Source: JANQRZ01 sp965214485
Lineage (GTDB): Bacteria > Bacteroidota > Rhodothermia > Rhodothermales > JANQRZ01
NCBI GenBank assembly: GCA_965214485.1
Contig: CBDCBW010000010.1
Location: 124,001-188,000 of the forward strand
Direction: 5' to 3'
Length of the DNA: 64,000 bases
The position numbers were made by a program, and so were the translations under genes. A model generated the notes under the pieces. The model was not told the origin of the DNA, searched no databases, and saw only the letters and a list, made by a program, of their open reading frames with translations. This document shows positions 17,453 to 26,072 of this stretch, piece by piece. Position 1 is the first letter of the stretch. Each line of letters begins with the position of its first letter.

Positions 17453-19450
17453 ATGCGTATTCTTTTTTCGTTTAGCCTGCTTCTAGCCGTCAGCCCTGAG
17501 GTCCTCGGCCAAAGCGTCCGGATCAACGAGCTTCGCACCGGGCTGGTGGGGACCATCGGTGTCCAGGAGTACGTCGAGTTGGCGGGCCCGCCGGGCACCT
17601 CGCTCGACGGGCTGAGCTACCTCGTGATCGGGGACTCGCCCGAGGGCCGGAGCGGCGTCGTCGAGCATGTTACCACAGGGGGCGCGGGGACGACTCTGCC
17701 GGACGACGGCCTCTTCGTGATCGGGGAGGGCCTGAGGCCCGGGCTGTCCGACGTGGAGGCACTGCTCAACTTCGAGGACCACGACAACGTCACCCACCTC
17801 CTCGTGCGCGGCTTCACCGGCACCAACGGCGACGACCTCGACCTTGACGACGACGGCACGCTCGACGTGACACCGTGGGCCGAGGTGCTCGATGCGGTCG
17901 GGCTCGAGGAGAGCACCACGATTGGCGACCCGGTCTATGCCGGGCAACTCGGCGGCCCGGTCGTCTCGCTGGTCACGCCCGGCCACGCGTGGCGCGACGG
18001 GGAGACGAGTGAGTGGCGAACCGGGTACGAGGGTCAGACCTTCGCCGAGGACACGCCGGGGGCGGCGAACAGCACGCTCGTCGGAGTTCCGCCCGTCTTC
18101 TCTCTGGCGAGCAGTCGCGCCTATGTGCTGGAGGGCGAGACGTTCGAGGTCCCCATCGTTCTCGACTACCCCGACGACCGACCTGACGGGCTTCCGGTCA
18201 CCCTTCTCGTCGGCCCTTCGCACTTCCCCGACATTTACGCCGGTCTCTTCTTCGAGCGAACCACGCAGTACCTCACCTTCGACGGGACAGCGGACGACGA
18301 CACACTCGCTGTCCGCTACACGGTCGTGGAGGATGGGATACCGGGGACGAATGGATTGCAAATCTATTCGCTGGGCACCGGAGTTGCCGAAGGGGAGGCC
18401 ACGCGGGCACCGGGGTTCGGGTTCGGGGTCTACATCGTCAACCGGGAAGCTCCCAGAAAACCTCGACTCCAACTCGTCCACAACGCCCCCGACCCCGTCA
18501 TGCACACGCTCGACGTGACGCTCACACCCACCGGTGGGAACGAGGCAACCGTCTTCGAGGACCTGGCCTTCCGCTCAGCCACCCGGTTTGCCGACATCGA
18601 CGGCGGGACCTACGAGGTCACGGTCTCCGACAGCGCAGACCCCAGCGTGGTCTACCTCTCGCAAACGGTGACGCTGGAGGCCGCCCGCAAGTACCAGCTC
18701 ACCGTCGCCGGCGTCGCCGACCCGAGCCGGTTCGCGCCGAACCCGGACGGGCAGGACATCTCGGCGCGCGTCCTGGTCAACCCGAACGTACTCGAACCCT
18801 GCTGCTTCGGAATCGAGACCACGTCTGCTGGGTTCACGCATGCCGCGCCCGACGCCCCGGCCATCGACCTTTACAACACCCGCATCGTGCCGGGCAACAA
18901 TATCGTGTTTGGCTCCTTTAGCCCGGACTACGACGGCTCCTTTGGTTTCAACGCCGTCTCTGCCGAGACCTCAGAGGGCAGTGTAGACCTCGGCGGCGTC
19001 TCGCTCCCCTTCCAGCCGGACGGGGACTTTCCCTCGATGGTGCAGGCATCGGGCTTTCTCTCGCCCGAGGCTAACCAGAACGGCCCGGCCTTCGGGCTTA
19101 TGATCGTCACACCGGGCGGCAGCACGTCGCTCTTCTCGGAGCAGCAGGATGCGGTGCAAACCGCTGCCAGCCTGAACGAGTTCGCCCTCCGTGGGGCCTA
19201 TCCCAACCCCTTCGCCACCCGCGCCACGATCGTCTTCGACCTCCCCGCCGACGCCTCGGTCGGCCTCGACCTCTTCGACGTGCTCGGACGCCGGGTGCTG
19301 AGCCGCGCCCCGGAGCCGGTCACAGCCGGCGCGGACCGGCGGCTGGCGGTCGAGGCGGCGCTGCCGAGCGGGGTCTACGTCTTCCGTCTGACGGCGGAGA
19401 CGGCGGGCGGGCGGCTCGTCGAGAGCGGTCGGATGACGGTGGTGCGCTAG
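17453..19450 (+). CDS. Secreted protein: lamin-tail-like, DUF4397-like domains, type IX sorting domain (paralog)
   Basis: A 665-residue paralog of the preceding gene. ATG 17453 is chosen because it gives a compact signal peptide (MRILFSFSLLLAVSPEVLGQ) and lies just after a good promoter; the frame is open about 100 nt further upstream. Residues 21-220 look lamin-tail-like (RINELRTGLVGTIGVQEYVE). An immunoglobulin or Calx-like segment follows (YVLEGETFEVPIVLDYPDD), then two DUF4397-like domains (LQLVHNAPDPVMHTLDVTL and FTHAAPDAPAIDLYN). A type A sorting domain nearly identical to that of the neighbour ends the protein. The last 217 nt differ at only two positions, whereas the upstream domains are well diverged. 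Confidence 0.87.
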   Translation: MRILFSFSLLLAVSPEVLGQSVRINELRTGLVGTIGVQEYVELAGPPGTSLDGLSYLVIGDSPEGRSGVVEHVTTGGAGTTLPDDGLFVIGEGLRPGLSDVEALLNFEDHDNVTHLLVRGFTGTNGDDLDLDDDGTLDVTPWAEVLDAVGLEESTTIGDPVYAGQLGGPVVSLVTPGHAWRDGETSEWRTGYEGQTFAEDTPGAANSTLVGVPPVFSLASSRAYVLEGETFEVPIVLDYPDDRPDGLPVTLLVGPSHFPDIYAGLFFERTTQYLTFDGTADDDTLAVRYTVVEDGIPGTNGLQIYSLGTGVAEGEATRAPGFGFGVYIVNREAPRKPRLQLVHNAPDPVMHTLDVTLTPTGGNEATVFEDLAFRSATRFADIDGGTYEVTVSDSADPSVVYLSQTVTLEAARKYQLTVAGVADPSRFAPNPDGQDISARVLVNPNVLEPCCFGIETTSAGFTHAAPDAPAIDLYNTRIVPGNNIVFGSFSPDYDGSFGFNAVSAETSEGSVDLGGVSLPFQPDGDFPSMVQASGFLSPEANQNGPAFGLMIVTPGGSTSLFSEQQDAVQTAASLNEFALRGAYPNPFATRATIVFDLPADASVGLDLFDVLGRRVLSRAPEPVTAGADRRLAVEAALPSGVYVFRLTAETAGGRLVESGRMTVVR

Positions 19451-19654
19451 GCCCCGTCCCGTTAATCCGGGTCCTGGCTCGGCGAGGCCCCTGAAGGGCC
19501 CTGCGGCGTTGTCCTCCTCGCCCGATGCTACGGCATCTGGCTTGTCGGACGCCTGGCCGGGTCCCTCCAGGCGGCCGGGTCCCTCCGGGGTCTCTCGCTC
19601 GCCGACGGACCGACCTACGCGACAGAGCCTAGCTCCGGAGGTCGGTCAGGACGA

Positions 19655-19686
19655 GCGCGGGCGGGGCCGATGCGCCCCGCCCGCGC
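19655..19686 (+). terminator. GC-rich hairpin, putative terminator (second copy)
   Basis: The same 12-bp perfect stem as at 17320-17351, with loop ccgatgcg. It is preceded by the same agctccggaggtcggtc block that follows the first paralog, so the 3' flank was duplicated with the gene. Confidence 0.6.
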
Positions 19687-19694
19687 TGTGCTTC

Positions 19695-19785
19695 ATACCC
19701 AATCCGTTTGCTCCGCGCACTGCTTCGGCGGCCCCTCCCCCCGGCCCACTGCGTAGGGAGGGAGAGAGAAGTTGGGAGTGCCCGT
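19695..19785. repeat. Dispersed intergenic repeat, copies 2 and hybrid
   Basis: The first part (19695-19748) matches 8102-8155. The second part (from about 19728) matches 30325-30370, sharing ggcccctcccc, gcgtagggag and ggagtgcccgtt. This copy therefore bridges the other two and shows that they belong to one repeat family. Confidence 0.65.
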
Positions 19786-19942
19786 TCGACCTGATCCATT
19801 TCAGCCGGACTTGGGATCAGCCGGTGTCCAGCGGCTCGTGGTCTACCAATTATTTAGCAGACCGCCGCTGCGTGAAATGAGTCGTATGCCATATATTGTA
19901 CTACTCTTCTCGTTTGCGTCCAAGACCTAGCATTACCTAGCC

Positions 19943-20467
19943 ATGCCGAGAGAAAAAGGCGTCATCCGCATCGACTCCGATTCGACGCACGGATGGCAGG
20001 TCCGCGTATACCGACACGGAAAGACCTACTCCAAGCTTTTCAGTGACCGCAAGTGTGGGGGCAAAGAAGAAGCCTTCCAGGAGGCCGTCGCGTACCGCGA
20101 GGAACTCCAACAGGACGTGGACGCCATGCCCGAGAGCGAGCCCAAGCGCCGCCCCATCCGCCACAACAAGAACAACGCGACCGGCGTCCTCGGCGTCTCG
20201 CGCACCTTCAAGCGGGACCGCCACGGCCACCGCCACGAGGTCTACGCCGTCTCGTGGAACCCCGCCCCCGGTCAGGCGCGCGGCACGTCCTTCTCGATCC
20301 GCAAATACGGCGAGGCGACGGCCTTCAAGATGGCCTGCAAGCTGCGCTATCAGAAGATGAAGGACATCTACGGCGACCGCTACCCGGTGACCTCGTACCA
20401 GGAGCTCTACGACCAGGGCAAGGGCCACCTCGGGCAGAGTGAACGCGCCGCCGACGAGAAACCCTAG
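19943..20467 (+). CDS. Stand-alone protein with two AP2-like DNA-binding domains
   Basis: The 174-residue basic protein appears to consist of two AP2/ERF-type domains. The first (about residues 6-50) reads GVIRIDSDSTHGWQVRVYRH followed by KLFSDRKCGGKEEAFQEAVA, the three-strand-plus-helix pattern. The second (about 70-130) begins NKNNATGVLGVSR, a classic bacterial AP2 entry, and ends with GEATAFKMACKLRYQKM. Bacterial AP2 domains are usually attached to HNH homing endonucleases or integrases; no nuclease motif is seen here, so it may be a domesticated DNA-binding protein. Domain assignment is by eye and the targets are unknown. Confidence 0.7.
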   Translation: MPREKGVIRIDSDSTHGWQVRVYRHGKTYSKLFSDRKCGGKEEAFQEAVAYREELQQDVDAMPESEPKRRPIRHNKNNATGVLGVSRTFKRDRHGHRHEVYAVSWNPAPGQARGTSFSIRKYGEATAFKMACKLRYQKMKDIYGDRYPVTSYQELYDQGKGHLGQSERAADEKP

Positions 20468-20496
20468 AAGAAGAGCACCCGGAAAAAGCAGCGCGC

Positions 20497-21021
20497 CTAA
20501 CCGACGCCGGGCTCGCCCTCCAGCCTGAGCGCTTCGACCACCCCCTGGACGACGGCCTCCAGGCTCCCTTCGGCAGAGACCCGGGTGGCCTCCCCCGATG
20601 CCGGGGGCTCGAGCGCCCTCACCTGGCTCGCTAGCAGGTCCGGCTCGGCGAAGTGACCTCGGCGGGCTGCAAGCCGCTCGGCGATGACGGCGCGAGGGGC
20701 ATCGAGCCAAACGACCGCGACGCGGGAATCGCCCCGGCCTAGCTGCGCGCGGTACGACGCCTTGAGGGCCGAGCACGCGAGCACGGCCGGAGCCTCTTCC
20801 GCGAGGCGCTTTTCGATGAGGGAGCGAATGGCCCGGAGCCACGGCTCCCGGTCGGCGTCGCTCAGCCCTTCGCCCCGGTGCATCTTCGCCACGTTCGCCG
20901 GCGGGTGGAGGTCGTCGGCGTCGAAAAATCGCCATCCGAGGTGCTCGGCCACACGCCGCCCGACGGCTGTCTTGCCGACGCCGGAGACGCCCATCAGCAC
21001 GAGGAGGGTAGGAGAGGGCAT
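20497..21021 (-). CDS. gntK: Gluconokinase (GntK/IdnK family)
   Basis: ATP-dependent kinase giving 6-phosphogluconate for the pentose phosphate or Entner-Doudoroff route. The 174-residue P-loop protein has LMGVSGVGKTAVGRRVAEHL (Walker A), the family block FDADDLHPPANVAKM, GLSDADREPWL, LACSALKASYRAQL and RRGHFAEPDLLASQ. These are all typical of gluconokinases rather than shikimate kinases. The ATG at 21021 is chosen because the P-loop begins ten residues later; the frame is open upstream to 21123 without conserved residues. It is divergent from the gene at 21146. Confidence 0.93.
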   Translation of the reverse strand: MPSPTLLVLMGVSGVGKTAVGRRVAEHLGWRFFDADDLHPPANVAKMHRGEGLSDADREPWLRAIRSLIEKRLAEEAPAVLACSALKASYRAQLGRGDSRVAVVWLDAPRAVIAERLAARRGHFAEPDLLASQVRALEPPASGEATRVSAEGSLEAVVQGVVEALRLEGEPGVG

Positions 21022-21145
21022 CGGGCCGAGGTCGACGTGGAGGTCGGCCAGAATACCACGTAACGCCCCCGCATAACCCCGAGCAGACCGAGCATCGCTT
21101 ATTATCTTCAGGGCGTGCCTCACCTCTCACCTTCCCCTCTGCATC

Positions 21146-21997
21146 ATGGCCTCCCCTAACCCCGCGTCTCACGGCCTGCAGGACGCCGCCGAGTCCGATA
21201 CCGTCGAGAAAATCGCCCGGCTCGGGTACGCGGTCAAAGGCGTGCTCTACTTTGTGATCGGGGTGCTCGCGGTGATGGCGGCCTTCGGCGGGGGCGGCAA
21301 GACGGCGGGCTCGCGCGGCGCGATCAGAACGCTCTCCGAGGCGCCGTTCGGCCAGGTGCTGCTTTGGGTCGTCGCCGCCGGGCTGGCGGCCTATGCGCTC
21401 TGGCGCTTCGTCCAGTGCTTCCTCGACCCCGACGACAAAGGCTCCGACGCGGGGGGCATCGTCAAGCGGATCGGGTACTTCGCCAGCGGCCTGCTCCACG
21501 CCGGGCTGACGGTCTGGCTCGTCCAGGCGCTCCTCAGCGGCGGCGGACCCAGCGGCGGCTCGGGCAGCGGCTCCGGCGGTGCCCAGGACTGGACGGCGAC
21601 GCTGATGCAGCAGCCGTTCGGGCGCTGGATCGTCGGGCTCGGCGGCCTCGCCGTGATCGGGTACGGGCTGTACCAGCTTTACAAGGCCGCCACCGTAGAC
21701 TTCTCCGACAAGTTCAAGACCGAGGAGATGAGCGAGGCGGAGCGGAAGGCGGCGCGGGTCGCCGGACAGACCGGGCTGGGCGCGCGCGGGGTCGTCTTCG
21801 GGCTGGTCGGCGGGTTCGTCCTCTACGCGGCGCTGAGCGCGGACCCGAGCGAGGCGCGCGGGCTGGGCGGCGCGCTCGACACGCTCGCCGCGCAGCCGTT
21901 CGGGCCGTGGCTCCTCGGGGCCGTCGCCCTCGGGCTGGCGGCCTACGGGGTCTACTGCTGGATCAACGCCCGCTACCGCGAGATTCCGAGCGCCTAG
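21146..21997 (+). CDS. DUF1206 family integral membrane protein
   Basis: A 283-residue protein with six predicted helices arranged as three repeated two-helix units of about 75-90 residues. Each begins with a variant of IARLGYAVKGVLYFVIGVLA: KRIGYFASGLLHAGLTVWLV and GQTGLGARGVVFGLVGGFVL. Each ends with a variant of PFGQVLLWVVAAGLAAYALW. This matches the three-fold DUF1206 architecture. Function is unknown; it is a cytoplasmic-membrane protein found in Actinobacteria, Bacteroidota and others. Between units 1 and 2 lies a Gly/Ser-rich linker. Confidence 0.88.
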   Translation: MASPNPASHGLQDAAESDTVEKIARLGYAVKGVLYFVIGVLAVMAAFGGGGKTAGSRGAIRTLSEAPFGQVLLWVVAAGLAAYALWRFVQCFLDPDDKGSDAGGIVKRIGYFASGLLHAGLTVWLVQALLSGGGPSGGSGSGSGGAQDWTATLMQQPFGRWIVGLGGLAVIGYGLYQLYKAATVDFSDKFKTEEMSEAERKAARVAGQTGLGARGVVFGLVGGFVLYAALSADPSEARGLGGALDTLAAQPFGPWLLGAVALGLAAYGVYCWINARYREIPSA

Positions 21998-22075
21998 GCG
22001 CACCGTTCAGTCGGGCCTTTCCACGGGGCATCGTTCGGGGCCCCCAATGCTGAGCCAACTCGTAAAGTGGCGGTC

Positions 22076-22703
22076 ATGATGACTCCGAGTAGAAGGCGCG
22101 CGCTCAGCCTGACCGTCCTCGTCTTGGGTCTCGGCGCCTTCGGCCTGACGGGGCTGCGGAGCAGTTGGGAGACGGGCCACCGACGTGTCCCGGCGGGCGA
22201 TTTTGCAACGTACTACTACGCGTTCGAGGCGGCGGCCAGTGGCGGGGACCCGTACGACACGGACGAGCTCCGCCGTTTGGCGCGTGAAGACGGGGTCCGG
22301 CGCGGGGTGCCAGGCTCGTGCTCCTCGGGCTGCTTGGGGCGCTGGCCGTGATGGCCGCCCCCAGGCGCGACGCGCTGGGGGGCGCTTGCCTGTGGGGACG
22401 TTCACGGCCGTGATGGTGCTCACGCCGGTCTAAGCCTACGAGCACCACCTCGTCAACTTCCTTCTGCCTATCGCCGGCGTTGCGACGGCGCTGTGCGCCC
22501 GACGCCTGCCGTGGTGGAGCGCCTCCCTCTTCCTCGTGGCCTACGCGGCGCTCGCCATGCCGCTCGACGCCCTGCGCGCGGCAGCGGAGGGCTTCCCCGG
22601 GGCTACCTGGTGGATCCAAGAGTCTAAGTTCTTCGGCGCCGTGCTGATGGGGGCCTTAGCCGCGTGGGCCTGCGCACGCAGTCCGGTCGAAGGCGAGGGG
22701 TGA
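22076..22703 (+). pseudogene. Decayed GT87/DUF2029-like mannosyltransferase
   Basis: Three frames in succession give pieces of one polytopic membrane glycosyltransferase. 22076 onward gives an N-terminal helix then DFATYYYAFEAAASGGDPYD, the GT87 catalytic-loop pattern. From about 22318, in another frame, comes LVLLGLLGALAVMAAPRRDA. From about 22390, in the third frame, come GTFTAVMVLTPV, an in-frame TAA, then AYEHHLVNFLLPIAG and a final helix to the stop at 22701. The EHHLV box is typical of the family. At roughly 200 codons against a usual 400 or more, it has a large internal deletion, at least two frameshifts and a nonsense codon. Confidence 0.7.
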
Positions 22704-22777
22704 GCGCAGCGGCCGGCCTCCGGGCCGGCTGAGGGGGGATACGCCTGGGAGAACGGCGACTCGGGGGCCGCGCCGCG

Positions 22778-24286
22778 CTAGGCATCGTCCGACGATGCCT
22801 GCGACCGGGACGGCGCGCCGTCGCCGGACTTCGGCGGGACGAGGCGCGGCGGCTCGCCCTGCGTGCCGCCGCCGGTGAGGCGCTTGGCGAGGGCGTTGAG
22901 GTCCACGCCGGCGACGGTGCCGAGCATCTCGTTCGACGACGCCATGAGCTCGGTGACGTAGCCCGCGACGCGGCCCGCGCCCTGCCCTGAGCCGGTGTCG
23001 ACGACCGAGATTTTGTCGATGCTCGCCAGCGGCGCGGCGACGCGGCCGGCGAACTCGGGAAGCATCGTCGCGATGATGTCGAGCACGGCGGCCTCGCCGT
23101 ACTTCTCGAACGCCTCGGCGAGCTTCTCCTTGGCTTCGGCTTCGGCGAGGCCTTTGGCGCGGATCACGTCGGCTTCGGCGGAGCCCTCGGCGCGCGTGCC
23201 CTCGGCGCGGGCCTTGGCCTCGGCTTCGATGGCGAACTGCTGGGCCTCGGCCTCGCGGATGCGCTGGCTCTTGGCGGCCTCGGCGGCCTGCTCGACGCGG
23301 TAGCGCTCGGCGTCGGCCTTCTTCTTGACCTCGGCGTCGTACTCGCGCTCGCGGCGCTCGATCTCGAGCGTTTCGAGCTCGACCTCACGCTGCTTGCGGA
23401 CGAGCTCGACCTGCATCTGCTCCTCGACGACCTGGCGCTGGCTCGAGGCCTCCTGCACGGCGTAGGCGAGGTCGGCCGAGGCGCTCGCCGTGTCCTGCTC
23501 CTGCTTGAAGGCGGCGATCTTGAGCTCCTTCGACTTCGTCGCCTCGGCGACGTTCGTGTCGCGGATGAGTTCGGCCTTCTGGGCGTTCTCGTCGGCCTCG
23601 GCCTTCTTGATCCGGGAGTCGCGCATCGCCTCGGCCTCGGCGATGTCGGCGTCGCGCTTGACGGCGGCGATGCGCGGGCGGCCGAGCGCCTCGAGGTAGC
23701 CGTTCTTGTCGCGGACGTCCTTGATCGTGAAGCTGACGATCTGGAGCCCCATCTTCTTCAAGTCGCGTGCGGCGACCTCCTGGACCTCCTGCGCGAACTT
23801 GTCGCGGTTGCGGTAGACCTCCTCGACGGTGAGCGTCCCGAGGATGGCGCGGAGGTGGCCTTCGAGGACCTCGCGGGCCTCGGCCTGGAGCATCTCGTCG
23901 GGCTTGCCGAGGTACTGCTCCGCGGCGGTCGCCACGTCCTCGACCGAGGAGCCGACTTTGATGACCGCCACGCCGTCGGTCATCACCGGGACGCCCTGGA
24001 CGGTGTAGACCTCGGGCGTCATCACGTCGAGCTTGTGCGAGAGCAGCGAGAGCCGCTCCTGCTGCTGGACGATGGGCATGATGAACGCCCCGCCGCCGCG
24101 GACGATTTTGACCTTGCGCCCGGACTCGTCGGTGAGGACGTTCTTGCCGCCCATCGCCGAGCCGGTGATGATCATGGCCTCGTCCGGGCTGACGGTTTTG
24201 TAGCGCGACGCGAGGATCGTCACGAGCAGGACGAGGACGACGATCGGGATGATGATCGCAAGCAGGGTCGGGTCGAGGAGTTCCAT
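22778..24286 (-). CDS. floT: Flotillin-like SPFH protein
   Basis: Membrane-microdomain scaffold of 502 residues. An N-terminal membrane helix (LLAIIIPIVVLVLLVTILA) is followed by the SPFH/band-7 domain (about 30-215, with AMIITGSAMGG and the GLQIVSFTIKDVRD block). A long Glu/Ala-rich coiled coil follows (about 215-400), then a flotillin C-terminal region (EKYGEAAVLDIIATMLPEFA). It starts 55 nt downstream of the NfeD-like gene on the same strand, the usual YuaF-FloT pairing. It probably forms oligomers at the inner face of the cytoplasmic membrane and influences stress response and membrane organisation. Confidence 0.92.
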   Translation of the reverse strand: MELLDPTLLAIIIPIVVLVLLVTILASRYKTVSPDEAMIITGSAMGGKNVLTDESGRKVKIVRGGGAFIMPIVQQQERLSLLSHKLDVMTPEVYTVQGVPVMTDGVAVIKVGSSVEDVATAAEQYLGKPDEMLQAEAREVLEGHLRAILGTLTVEEVYRNRDKFAQEVQEVAARDLKKMGLQIVSFTIKDVRDKNGYLEALGRPRIAAVKRDADIAEAEAMRDSRIKKAEADENAQKAELIRDTNVAEATKSKELKIAAFKQEQDTASASADLAYAVQEASSQRQVVEEQMQVELVRKQREVELETLEIERREREYDAEVKKKADAERYRVEQAAEAAKSQRIREAEAQQFAIEAEAKARAEGTRAEGSAEADVIRAKGLAEAEAKEKLAEAFEKYGEAAVLDIIATMLPEFAGRVAAPLASIDKISVVDTGSGQGAGRVAGYVTELMASSNEMLGTVAGVDLNALAKRLTGGGTQGEPPRLVPPKSGDGAPSRSQASSDDA

Positions 24287-24341
24287 AGCCGGTTCCGGTT
24301 AGGTGAGCAGGGTCAGGAAAAGCAGAATCGAAAGAGCAGAA

Positions 24342-24926
24342 TCAGGAAGGTAGGCGCGGCGGCATGTCTGGCGGCAGCGTGTCGGGCAGCGGCGTGCCGT
24401 CGATGGGGGTCAGCTCGTCGAAGGGCGTCACGAGGAGGTCGCCGTCGCGGACTTCGACGACGACGACGCGGGTGCCGCGCGGGATCGGCTCCCCGCCGAA
24501 CGAGCCGGCGGTCTGGAAGGTGTTGCTCGCGCCCATCCTGACGAGGACCTCGCCGAAGCCCGTCGCGGGGATCGCGGTGATGACCTCGCCGAGCTTGCCG
24601 TGGTACTCCCGCATCGAGAAACCGGTCGAGTTCTCGCTCCGCTTCATCGGCTTGACGTAGACGAAGTGCATCGCTACGGCGAGCCCGAGGCCGACGAGGG
24701 CCGCGAGGCCGGCGGTGGCCCCGGTGCCGAGGTCCGTCACCTCCTCGAGGAGCACCCCCGCGCCGCCGAAGACCGTCAGCCCGCCGACGAACGAGAGCGG
24801 ATCGAGGAATTCGCCGAGCCCGTCGAACCCATCGAAGTCGAGGCTGTCGAGGAGATCGCCGAAGAGGAGCGTGAGGACGCTGAAGACGAGCCCTCCAAAC
24901 AGACAGATCCAATACACGTCGGTCAT
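24342..24926 (-). CDS. NfeD-family (YuaF-like) membrane protein, flotillin partner
   Basis: A 194-residue protein with three hydrophobic segments in the first 100 residues (YWICLFGGLVFSVLTLLFG and others). These precede a C-terminal soluble OB-fold domain (GKLGEVITAIPATGFGEVLV ... GTRVVVVEVRDGDLLVTPF), the NfeD/YuaF arrangement. ATG 24926 is selected because it places the first helix at residue 4; the frame is open a little further. It is cotranscribed with the flotillin gene and expected to act with it in membrane microdomains. An unusual acidic FDGFDGLGEFLDP loop lies between helices 1 and 2. Confidence 0.85.
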   Translation of the reverse strand: MTDVYWICLFGGLVFSVLTLLFGDLLDSLDFDGFDGLGEFLDPLSFVGGLTVFGGAGVLLEEVTDLGTGATAGLAALVGLGLAVAMHFVYVKPMKRSENSTGFSMREYHGKLGEVITAIPATGFGEVLVRMGASNTFQTAGSFGGEPIPRGTRVVVVEVRDGDLLVTPFDELTPIDGTPLPDTLPPDMPPRLPS

Positions 24927-25222
24927 GGCGCGTCTCCCCGCAAATCGGTGGAAGATGATACAGCCGAGGCTACGGGAGCGCAAGGCGGGGGGTTACGCCG
25001 CGCGTTCGTAACGGCCTTCGCGGAGGCTTCACGACGGATCGCCGACGGGCTGCCAGGCCGTTGACATCCTGCGAGGACACTATGCCTCGTTCTGCGCCCG
25101 CCCACGGGATTCTACGAAGGACACACTTCTGTAGGAAAGAGCCCCGCCGATAACGTCACCGTCTGTGCTCCTCTGAGGAACGTATTCCTCTCGTTTTTGC
25201 CTCACCAACCCCATCCCACTCC

Positions 25223-25432
25223 ATGTACACCACCAAAGGCGTCGAAGCCATCGCGAGCATCACCGAGCTGCGCACCTACACCTCGGAGCTCGTGGAGCAG
25301 GCTAACAAGATCAAAAGCGGCGTGCTGATCCAAAAGAATAACGAACCCTACGCGGTGCTCCTCACCTACGATCTCTACAAGGAGCTGCTGGCGGCTCGCG
25401 ACAAACTGAACGAGAAGGGCAAGGGCCGCTAG
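25223..25432 (+). CDS. Orphan Phd/YefM-type antitoxin-like protein
   Basis: A 69-residue protein matching the Phd/YefM fold: a start with SITELRTYTSELVEQANK, a central GVLIQKNNEPYAVLLTYDLYKELL, the prevent-host-death pattern, and a short charged tail. Such proteins bind operator DNA and neutralise RelE/YoeB or Doc toxins. No toxin-sized ORF flanks it: downstream is the convergent carbonic-anhydrase gene, and upstream 296 bp hold nothing convincing. It is therefore an orphan, perhaps a repurposed regulator. The AT-leaning codons of its 5' half differ from the neighbours. Confidence 0.75.
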   Translation: MYTTKGVEAIASITELRTYTSELVEQANKIKSGVLIQKNNEPYAVLLTYDLYKELLAARDKLNEKGKGR

Positions 25433-25455
25433 CCGGCCCCCGGCGGGGCGGCACC

Positions 25456-26013
25456 TCAAGGCCGGCCTCCTTCGCGCTCGTAGAACGGGTTCGTCTCCGG
25501 CGCGAGCTCGCCCCGGTACATCGCGCTCATGCGGACGTAGTGCGCCGCGTTGGCCCGGATCGTCTGGACCTCCTCCTCGGTGAGCGGGCGGACGACCGTC
25601 GCCGGGCTGCCGAGCACGAGCGAGCGCGGCGGCACCACCGTGCGGCCCGTCACGAGCGCGCCGGCCCCGACGAGGCTGCCCGCGCCGACGACGGCCCCGT
25701 CGAGCACGACCGCCGCCATCCCGATCAGGCAGTCGGCCTCGACCGTGCAGCCGTGCACGACCGCGTTGTGCCCGACCGTCACGCCGGCCCCGATCACGCA
25801 GGGGTGCGTCCCCCGGCTGACGTGGACGGTCGCGTTGTCCTGGACGTTCGAGCACGCGCCGATGCGGATGAAGTGCACGTCGCCGCGCAAGCTCGCGCCG
25901 TGCCACACGCTGGCCCCGAGCCCGAGCGTCACGTCGCCGATGACGGCAGCGGTGGGAGCGACGAAGTTGTCCCCTTCGAGCCGGGGGTGGGTGCCGAGGA
26001 AGGGTTCGGTCAT
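25456..26013 (-). CDS. Gamma-carbonic anhydrase family protein (left-handed beta-helix)
   Basis: A 185-residue hexapeptide-repeat protein. Repeats run from about residue 18 to 130 (FVAPTAAVIGDVTLG, SVWHGASLRGDVHFIRIG, SNVQDNATVHV, CVIGAGVTVGHNAVVHGC, LIGMAAVVLDGAVVG). The zinc-ligand His residues sit in the VHVSRGTHP and VGHNAVVHG positions, and a C-terminal helix follows. It resembles PaaY/YrdA/CaiE-type proteins. Carbonic anhydrase activity is possible but not guaranteed in this family. Confidence 0.9.
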   Translation of the reverse strand: MTEPFLGTHPRLEGDNFVAPTAAVIGDVTLGLGASVWHGASLRGDVHFIRIGACSNVQDNATVHVSRGTHPCVIGAGVTVGHNAVVHGCTVEADCLIGMAAVVLDGAVVGAGSLVGAGALVTGRTVVPPRSLVLGSPATVVRPLTEEEVQTIRANAAHYVRMSAMYRGELAPETNPFYEREGGRP

Positions 26014-26072
26014 GGCCGGGCGGAATCACGGAGAGGGGCGGGGCGTTAGAACGAGACCTCGCCTCGTCCGTC

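Larger units (their letters stand above)
19451..19942. other. Intergenic region with hairpin and dispersed repeats
   Basis: The 492 bp contain a putative terminator (19655-19686) and a dispersed repeat (19695-19785). An AT-rich stretch at 19880-19905 (atgccatatattgtactact) may be the promoter of the gene at 19943. A 123-codon open frame at 19509-19880 runs through the hairpin and repeats, has low-complexity Pro/Arg/Ser composition and is not considered a gene. Confidence 0.55.

Noticed and set aside
19509..19880. 123-codon plus-strand ORF
   Set aside because: It runs through a terminator-like hairpin and a dispersed repeat and has low-complexity composition, so it is not a credible protein.
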